A stretch of DNA of 9,701 bases from Chloroflexota bacterium (lineage in GTDB: Bacteria > Chloroflexota > Anaerolineae > Anaerolineales > Anaerolineaceae): contig JAAZPN010000104.1 in the NCBI GenBank assembly GCA_012797215.1, positions 1-9,701 on the forward strand. Reading direction: 5' to 3'. The notes below the pieces were generated by a model. It searched no databases, was not told where the DNA came from, and saw nothing but the letters and a program-made list of their open reading frames with translations. The translations under genes and the position numbers were made by a program. Shown here in pieces: positions 1 through 6,100 of the stretch; within the stretch, counting starts at the first letter, position 1, and every line of letters begins with the position of its first letter.

Positions 1-91
1 ACAACTTGTACCATTCTTCGGGCTTTTCTTCCACGCGGGTTTTCCTGGTTTTCAGGTCGATGTGCAAAATTTTTCCACTGTAACCTTTCAT
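1..91 (-). CDS. aor: Aldehyde:ferredoxin oxidoreductase (AOR family), N-terminal fragment
   Basis: Only the first 30 codons are in the window; the gene continues past the left edge. The protein starts MKGYSGKILHIDLKTRKTRV and continues with an acidic stretch ending EEWYKL. This is the usual opening of the tungsten/molybdopterin AOR family (M-x-G-Y/W-x-G-K-I-L-x-I/V-D/N-L), just before the expected GGRG-type pterin-binding segment. Family members oxidise aldehydes to carboxylic acids in the cytoplasm with ferredoxin as acceptor, and need a bis-pterin tungsten cofactor and a 4Fe-4S cluster. None of those ligands lies in the visible part. The start is ATG at 91-89, preceded by AGGGAG five bases upstream. 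The gene has its own promoter-like region and is separated from the upstream operon by a terminator hairpin. Which AOR paralogue (AOR, FOR, GOR-like or other) cannot be told from 30 residues. Confidence 0.82.
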   Translation of the reverse strand, partial: MKGYSGKILHIDLKTRKTRVEEKPEEWYKL

Positions 92-96
92 ATCAG

Positions 97-102
97 CTCC
101 CT
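97..102 (-). promoter_or_regulatory. Ribosome binding site of the AOR gene
   Basis: On the minus strand AGGGAG is followed by CTGAT and then ATG at 91. The five-base spacing fixes the start of the AOR reading frame, and the protein begins exactly where family members usually begin. Confidence 0.75.
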
Positions 103-121
103 TAACTTAGTTGTTTCTAAA

Positions 122-161
122 CCATTCAAGCAATGGACCAATGTATAACTGGTGTTCAGTT
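122..161 (-). other. Two small hairpins in the AOR leader
   Basis: On the minus strand AACTG-AACAC-CAGTT (161-147) is followed by CCATT-GCTTG-AATGG (136-122). Each is a perfect 5-bp stem with a 5-base loop, and both lie between the predicted transcription start and the AOR ribosome binding site. Stems of this size are common by chance. They are noted because two occur back to back in an unusually long leader. No known riboswitch class, including the Moco/Tuco motif that might be expected ahead of a tungstoenzyme gene, was recognised. Confidence 0.25.
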
Positions 162-224
162 TTCTTCCTTGATTGGATTCCAGAACTCAATTCAAAAAAA
201 TCCTTTGGCAGTATTTTCGAATTT

Positions 225-254
225 ATTATACTCTTATTCGGAAATCTGTGGGAA
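225..254 (-). promoter_or_regulatory. Predicted sigma-70-type promoter for the AOR gene
   Basis: On the minus strand a perfect -10 hexamer TATAAT (230-225) lies 18 bases downstream of TTCCCA (254-249), a four-of-six match to TTGACA. Transcription would start near 218, giving a leader of about 125 bases before the AOR ATG. The weak -35 fits a promoter that needs an activator or is under repression, and a perfect inverted repeat covers this region. Confidence 0.55.
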
Positions 255-270
255 TTATTCTCAGATTTCC
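240..270. repeat. Perfect 9-bp inverted repeat overlapping the AOR promoter, candidate operator
   Basis: GGAAATCTG (240-248) and CAGATTTCC (262-270) are exact reverse complements separated by 13 bases. The arm centres are 22 bp apart, about two helical turns, as expected for a dimeric regulator binding one DNA face. One arm lies in the spacer between the -35 and -10 elements and the other just upstream of the -35, so bound protein could repress or activate. The repeat lies upstream of the predicted transcript start, so a DNA operator is more likely than an RNA hairpin. The regulator is unknown. Confidence 0.5.
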
Positions 271-360
271 ACATTTATGATGGTTGTGATTGCGATGGGA
301 TGAGATACCATGTCCATTCGTCTCTATTGGTCTTATCCTGAAAGCCCAAAAATGTCCGCC

Positions 361-399
361 CTTTAAAATTATGAAGCCCCAGGGTGCAGGGGCTTCATA
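361..399 (-). terminator. Hairpin terminator at the end of the TPR-protease operon
   Basis: ATGAAGCCCC (371-380) and GGGGCTTCAT (389-398) form a perfect 10-bp stem around an 8-base loop, extended by one pair at 370/399. Read on the minus strand, the stem is followed by AATTTTAAAG, a short and imperfect U tract. It lies 54 bases beyond the protease stop codon, and no other convergent gene would use it. A weaker bulged hairpin (AAAAC-TGG with CCA-GTTTT, 434-409) precedes it and ends in four Ts. Together they probably end the operon transcript before the AOR promoter. Confidence 0.65.
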
Positions 400-451
400 G
401 CGGAGGGGAAAACTGGATGCTAAGCCAGAGTTTTCAAAAACAATAAAAACC

Positions 452-3166
452 TTACTTGGAAAGGCTCAATTTAATCATTTCACCCTTCTGGTCAAAAGTC
501 ATGCGCGCGTAGTGGTCGTGCGGAATCTTCTCAAATTCCACGCTTTTTCGCAGCGTGACCACATATCTCTCGCTGCCTTCAAGATAATGTTTACGAGACT
601 TGCGATCCTTAACACCAGCTGTGTCCAATGAGAAGTTGGTCAACTGCGGATTAATGGCGACTGTGGCGTTATCCAAACCGGGCAGGTAGGCGCTGATTAC
701 TTTTTTGACATTTTCAAGAATCTCGTCCGGCATCTCTTCGGGGGAGACAACCATTTCTTCGTGAGAATCGCTGATGGTCTTGATGATCAGAGTCTTGCTT
801 GGGCGGAGCAGCGGCTTGGGAATGTTTCGGAGGCTTTCTTTATTGGCCAGCGGGTCTCCGTAGAGGACAAAGGAGAGGATCGTCTTCTGGTCTTCGCCGT
901 CCAAATAGCCTTGGGTCTGGGTCATGCGGCTGGCTAGCGCCAGCTTGGCTCGCATCAGCGCGTAACCAACGGGAACGCCGTTTTGAACATGCGTCCAGAT
1001 GTTGTACGCCAGTAAGTCGGCCCCGACCAGCGGTTTATTGACTGAACCGTAAGCGATGCACGTGCTGCCAATGAATGATCGGCTGCCGGTGGCTAACAGG
1101 TTCATTGCCATGCTCTCCCTGGCCGTCTTTCCCAGGATATTCGCGCCGTAGCAGGCTTCGCTCAGGACAATATCCGGCGCGGGGCTGTCGTCATTGAATA
1201 ACTCAGGGACAACCGCCACAGGATATTCAGGACTGTTCAATCGGCGCGTAAAATCACTCTGTCCAAACCATTCTGGCGCGTCTTTAAGTCCGTGCAAGTT
1301 GAAGTAGGCGAATCGTGGGTTAGATTTCTGTTTGGCCAATAAAGTCGAAGTATCCACTGGTGGGGAGGACTTTATCCTATCTCCGCGGTCAATCACGTTA
1401 AACACTTCTGTGCTGGGGATTTTCCAGACTTCCGCGCAATATCCCAACTGCTCGCTGCGTTTAAAGCTTTGAATTGTGGCGTTCAGGGTTTCCCTGAAAT
1501 TAAAAAGCCAGTTTTCAAAAACGGTTCCGGAGATAAAGGTTTTTGCTTTAAGTTTGAGCGCGTACTCGTTATTTAGGTAGCGCAGTTGTTCAATCAGGTA
1601 CACAGGATCATTGCCGGCTTCATCCGGGATGCGGCCAACGGGCCACTGCGGGATGAAATAGTTATCATCCACGGTAGCATAGGGGTTATCGGACGGGACG
1701 TAACTATCCGCGTCATCAGTGGGATTGGGGAGCTGGTGGAAGGGAACGATGTCGTTGCCGCCGACGATGAGAAGGGTGCCAATCATCTCGCCTTTTCCCG
1801 CCAGCTGCTTGTCCAGGTCGGCCAGAGCAAGTTTAAGTTTCCAGGCATCGTTTGCCAGATTGGGGGTCAAGCCTAAATCGTTGGCAATCCGCGGGTCATC
1901 CGGGACGAACACCACGCTGTTCCAACCTGGCAGCGCGGTGATTTTGATCGATAAATCCTGCATGGCGTCGATGATGACATTCGCCGTATTGCCGCCGTAC
2001 TTATTGGTGAGAGCCGTCCTGGAAGTCATGAGGACGTAATTTGGGAAGCGCGCATCGGCGGTGGTAAGTTCTGTCTTGCGCATGGTCTTGGCAAGCTTGT
2101 CAAATTCAGCTTGAATTTCGTTTAATGAGTCGACAGTCTCATTCCTGGCCTTGGTGTGCTTCTCGTCTCCAAAATTGGGGGATTTGCTGAGTAAAAAGGC
2201 TTCGGGCGGCACCTCGGAATAGTCCACTTCAGCGCTGTTCGCGAACTCAGAAACCATTCGGGGTACTGTCGGGCTTCCGGAAAGCGCAGACTGAGGAGCA
2301 AGATGTTGGGCAGGCGCAGCAGGCTGCGCTGGGGTTTCAGATCCAATTCCCGCACCTGAGGCGCCGAGAGCGTTCCAGCCCAGTTCGACCGCGATCGAGG
2401 CAGGTATCGGCAAATCAAAATATACTTTCAGGTCTTCTGGCCAGATTGGTTTAAAGGTATGGTCAGCGCCAAGCAGCCGGTTAGCGACCTGTCCGCTGAT
2501 GTCGTGCGCCGCGCTCCAATGGAGTTTTTCCACGCCCTGAGAGTCTTCTCCCTGCTGCATATCCGCCAAGGCAGAGAGCAGTTTTATCTGGATGCAATCC
2601 GGCCAGCGGTTTCCATAAATGCCGGACAAAGTATCCAACAGGGTCATATTTCCATTTTTGTGGATGATCTGCATGTGCAGGATGGCGGGCAAAGGCAGGT
2701 TCGGATTATGGGCGAGCGCTTGCAAAATTGCTTTTTCTGCCGCTGCCTGGTCGCCAGCCTCGTAAGCCCGGCGGGCGTTCATTAATGGCGCGAACCATTT
2801 CGCGGTGGGAGGAACCGGCGCTGGGTTGCGTTGAAGATACGCGAGCGAGGAGTGGTATTCTGCATCGATGGCCTCTCCGTTGACTAATTGGCTGAGAAGG
2901 CTCATCGCTTCAGGAAATTCCGGGTCGTAGGCAATTACTTTTTGCAGGTTGCCGACTGCCATTTCGAGGTCGCCAAGTTCCGCCAGAATGGCCGCGTAAA
3001 TGTAACTTACGAGCAAATCGCCGGGATAACTCGCTAACCAAATCAGGCAGGCCTGACGAACAAACTGCAATTCGCGTTTGTTCATCGCGGTTTGAACAAG
3101 CGTAAGGAATTTCCCGCGCCTGACAATCATTGCTTCGTCATTTTTTGGAACGCGATAAGGTATCAT
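452..3166 (-). CDS. TPR-linked C25/caspase-like (clan CD) cysteine protease, 904 aa
   Basis: Residues 1-250 are helical with TPR-like repeats, for example around 50-85 (ending VIAYDPEFPEA) and 130-160. A Gly/Ala/Pro-rich linker (about 267-300) leads to the protease domain (about 370-780). There LLIVGGNDIVPF (465-476) and WPVGRIPDEAG (508-518) match the core strand and GR-I/L-P signature of peptidase C25 (gingipain-like) domains. YFNLHG supplies the probable catalytic His625 and LSEACYGA the probable nucleophile Cys672, in the clan CD arrangement of His-Gly followed by a hydrophobic strand and Ala-Cys. FVLYGDPL (766-773) is a typical C25 end. Residues 780-904 form an extra tail of unknown role. 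There is no signal peptide or membrane segment, so unlike gingipains it should act in the cytoplasm. ATG at 3166 overlaps the previous gene's stop (ATGA). Substrate and trigger are unknown; a CHAT-type label is the main alternative. Confidence 0.8.
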   Translation of the reverse strand: MIPYRVPKNDEAMIVRRGKFLTLVQTAMNKRELQFVRQACLIWLASYPGDLLVSYIYAAILAELGDLEMAVGNLQKVIAYDPEFPEAMSLLSQLVNGEAIDAEYHSSLAYLQRNPAPVPPTAKWFAPLMNARRAYEAGDQAAAEKAILQALAHNPNLPLPAILHMQIIHKNGNMTLLDTLSGIYGNRWPDCIQIKLLSALADMQQGEDSQGVEKLHWSAAHDISGQVANRLLGADHTFKPIWPEDLKVYFDLPIPASIAVELGWNALGASGAGIGSETPAQPAAPAQHLAPQSALSGSPTVPRMVSEFANSAEVDYSEVPPEAFLLSKSPNFGDEKHTKARNETVDSLNEIQAEFDKLAKTMRKTELTTADARFPNYVLMTSRTALTNKYGGNTANVIIDAMQDLSIKITALPGWNSVVFVPDDPRIANDLGLTPNLANDAWKLKLALADLDKQLAGKGEMIGTLLIVGGNDIVPFHQLPNPTDDADSYVPSDNPYATVDDNYFIPQWPVGRIPDEAGNDPVYLIEQLRYLNNEYALKLKAKTFISGTVFENWLFNFRETLNATIQSFKRSEQLGYCAEVWKIPSTEVFNVIDRGDRIKSSPPVDTSTLLAKQKSNPRFAYFNLHGLKDAPEWFGQSDFTRRLNSPEYPVAVVPELFNDDSPAPDIVLSEACYGANILGKTARESMAMNLLATGSRSFIGSTCIAYGSVNKPLVGADLLAYNIWTHVQNGVPVGYALMRAKLALASRMTQTQGYLDGEDQKTILSFVLYGDPLANKESLRNIPKPLLRPSKTLIIKTISDSHEEMVVSPEEMPDEILENVKKVISAYLPGLDNATVAINPQLTNFSLDTAGVKDRKSRKHYLEGSERYVVTLRKSVEFEKIPHDHYARMTFDQKGEMIKLSLSK

Positions 3167-6100
3167 CTTCGTTTTGGTGCCTCCTGCAAGTTGTTCACCA
3201 AATTCAGGGCAACAATCGATGCGAGCTGCCTGCGAATGACCGGATCATTGGGGGCAAACTGCGCCGCCTGACGCAGCATGCTCTCGGCGTTCTGGTAATC
3301 TTTGCTGTCTTTATATGCAGCTGCTGCCTGTATGTATGCTCTGGGGTCTTTCTCCACCATTTCGATGGCTCGGTGATAAGTTTCTAAGGCTCGCGTGCTG
3401 TCCCGGCGGTCTTGATAGGTCTGGCCAAGTTCAAGATATGCTTCAATGAGACTGGGATTGACCGCGAGGGCACGGGTTAGATAGGATAGGGCCTGGTCCA
3501 GGTTACCGCGCCTGCGACCTATGCGCCCGAGCATCAGAAGAGTCTGAGGATTTTGGCTGTCGATTTCAAGGCTGTGATGCAGGGTTTCCTCTGCCTGGGT
3601 TTGCATATTCGCTTCCAGATAATAGTTTGCCAGGGTGTTCAGCACAAGGGGGTTGTCAGGATGAGTTTCAGCGAGAACTAAGGCCGCGCCCAGACCAGTT
3701 TTCCGCTGGGCAGTCGCGTCAAGTTCAATCCCGAGCAGATCAAATGGAATTGGGTCAGCTACTAATTCCCTGGCTGACTGCAAAACGCGTTTTGCCTCCT
3801 CGTACTGGCGTCGTTTCATCAAGGCTTTGATTTTCACCAAGAGAGCGCGGCTGCTGCGCGCGTTTAGCTGTAAAACGCGATTCGCCTGTTCTTCCGCGGC
3901 AGGATAATCCTGCATCGCGAAGTGCGATTCCGCGATGGTCTCGCCGTAAATGGATTTTCCAGGATCAATACTCTCGACTTCGCGCAAGCACTGAATGGCA
4001 GCCTGATACTCGCCAAGTCGTTGGTTTATTACCGCCAAGGAGAAAAGCGCGTCTGGGTCACCCGGGAATAACTCAATGGCCTTGGTAAAGTAATCGCGCG
4101 CGGCGTGATAATCCTTTTCCTGCACTTTGACATCTCCGAGCATCTGCCAGTACTGCGCGGACTTAGGCAGAATATGCAGAGCGTCTTCAATGTGTTTGGC
4201 GGCCTTGTCGTAGACGCCGGAGTTTTCGTAGAATGAGCCAGCGATGGCGTGCCAGTCGGGCTCATCCGGCCAGATTTCAAGCGCTTGTTCGATCGCATTC
4301 GCGGCTTTTTCCGGGTCCGCTTGTTGAGCAATTGCCAACATGGCGTGCACGCAGGGATTTTTAGGTTGGCTTTCAAGTAAGTTAACAGCTTTTTGCGCGC
4401 AAACGGCGGGATTTTTAAAGAGCTGCAGAATTGCTTCCTGGTAGGCTACATCAAAATCTTCCGGAAATGCCGCGGTAATGTCCTTTATAGTCTCCGTGTC
4501 AATCTGTACTGAAAGGACCTGCGCGGCTTGCCGACTGTTCCTGACGAGCTGTTTCAGTTCCTCACCTTCATTCCAGCGTCCGGTAAACACAGCCTGTCCA
4601 ATCTTGAGCGTAGGCAGCATTTCTGCCGCGGAAATGAAGCGCCCGGCGATGGAAACTTGCTCTTGATGGATTTGTTCATCCGTCTCCTCCGGGCTGAAGG
4701 GCTGGGGCATGTGCTTAACAATTCTGAGCGCGCGCGCGTTGTTGGCCACTCTGGCTTTTTCCACCAGGTACTCAGCCAATTGTTGATTGACAACTGGATT
4801 AATCTTTATTTCCGCAAGCGCGTAACGGAAGCATTTATCCGCCAGGTTCCAGGCTTGCGCTTCAAACGCTGCTACTGCCACGGCAAGCGCTTCCCAAACC
4901 CAGGTGAAATGCGCCTGGATATTGAAGGATTCCAAAGCAGAGCGGGCATATGCGTGATCCAGCATAGCTTCTGCTAATTTAAGCTCTTCTTCTGCCTGAG
5001 ACCATTTGCTTTCTGGCAACGCGAGGAAAGCCCGAGAAGCATGAAAGATTGCGGAGGGAGCTTGCCGCGCAAGGAAGTGATCCAGAAGCAAGTGGGTTTT
5101 GTTTTGGTCGCGTTCTACTAAAGCGTTTACCGCGAGTAAACGCGTCAGGTCCTGATAAACCTGAGAACTGCTGTTGTTCTCCAGGAGTTCGAGCGTGGAG
5201 TCCAGTTTTTCGGACTTTCTGAGCGCGAATGCCAGTTCACTTTTTAAAAGTAGATTTTCGCTTTGATCCGATTGAAGGGCGGACGCCTGACCGGCATGCT
5301 TTTGCGCTGCAGCCAGGTCTCCAGAAGCGCGTTCCAATTGCGCGGCTCGGTACAATACCCCAGCCCTGGTGTAATCAGGAATGCCTTCGCCAAGCGCTGT
5401 ACTGGCATAGGATTCAAACGCCAGGTCTGCGCCGGAGAATTCGATTTCCTTGAGCAACCCTTCGAGGTTTTGAAGCGCTGGCAAGAACTGTTTGTTGCCA
5501 ACCAAGACGTCAGATTTTAGGATAGGGAAACAGGGATGATTGCCAAGTGGTTTTTCCAACTCGACTAATAGTTGCAGCGCGGAAGCGCCGTCTCCGAGTC
5601 GGAGCACCGTATAAATAAGTTCCCGACCTTCAGCAAAATCTGGCTGGGGATTATTCGCAATTGCTTGTTGGATAATGCGCGTCGCTTCAGCAGATTCGTT
5701 CATGTGCAAGTAAATATTCGCAACTTTCACATATTCTTCCGTGCTGATATCCTCGCCCTCCAGCATGCGATTAAGGGTTTCTTTAGTTTCCGCGGTGTAT
5801 CCCATGTTGAGATAAGCGCGAGCCAGTGCTAGATAGAGAGCCTGTTCATCCGGTAGCAGATACAGGGTGTCTTTGAGCACCTGGACAGCTTCGCGTTCGT
5901 TGCCGTTCTTGCTGCAGAACCCGCTGTACCAGAGAACGTTGTCCAATTCTGTTGGAGCCAACTGCAGGGTGGCTTTGGCTGCCGCCAGGCTTTCTTCTGG
6001 CATGTCCGCCGCGGCAAAAGCCTCACAAAGAGTAAGACGCGCATCCAGATTGTCGGAGTCCACCAGGACCGCTTCCTGCAGCGCGGATACACTGACGTCC

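Larger units (their letters stand above)
92..451. other. Intergenic region between the protease gene and the AOR gene
   Basis: This 360-base stretch holds no gene I can support. It is more AT-rich than its surroundings. From right to left it contains a weak bulged hairpin just after the protease stop codon (409-434), a strong terminator-like hairpin (371-398), about 90 bases with no recognised signal (271-360), a perfect inverted repeat (240-270) overlapping a -35/-10 pair (225-254), and an AOR leader of roughly 125 bases with two small hairpins (122-161). An open frame of 76 codons on the plus strand (111-341) has no convincing ribosome binding site and no recognisable protein character, so I do not call it a gene. 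Confidence 0.7.

Noticed and set aside
111..341. Plus-strand open frame of 76 codons in the intergenic region
   Set aside because: No ribosome binding site of note, hydrophobic but not membrane-protein-like composition, and it runs across the promoter, inverted repeat and leader of the AOR gene.
4728..4739. GCGCGCGCGCG run as a special repeat or Z-DNA site
   Set aside because: It lies inside the TPR coding frame, encoding ordinary Ala/Arg codons, and is short. GCG-rich codons are common throughout this gene.
4029..4793. Long overlapping open frames on both strands within the TPR gene
   Set aside because: They are shadows of the 1779-codon frame, with Arg/Ser/Pro-rich or patternless products, while the main frame keeps TPR periodicity throughout.
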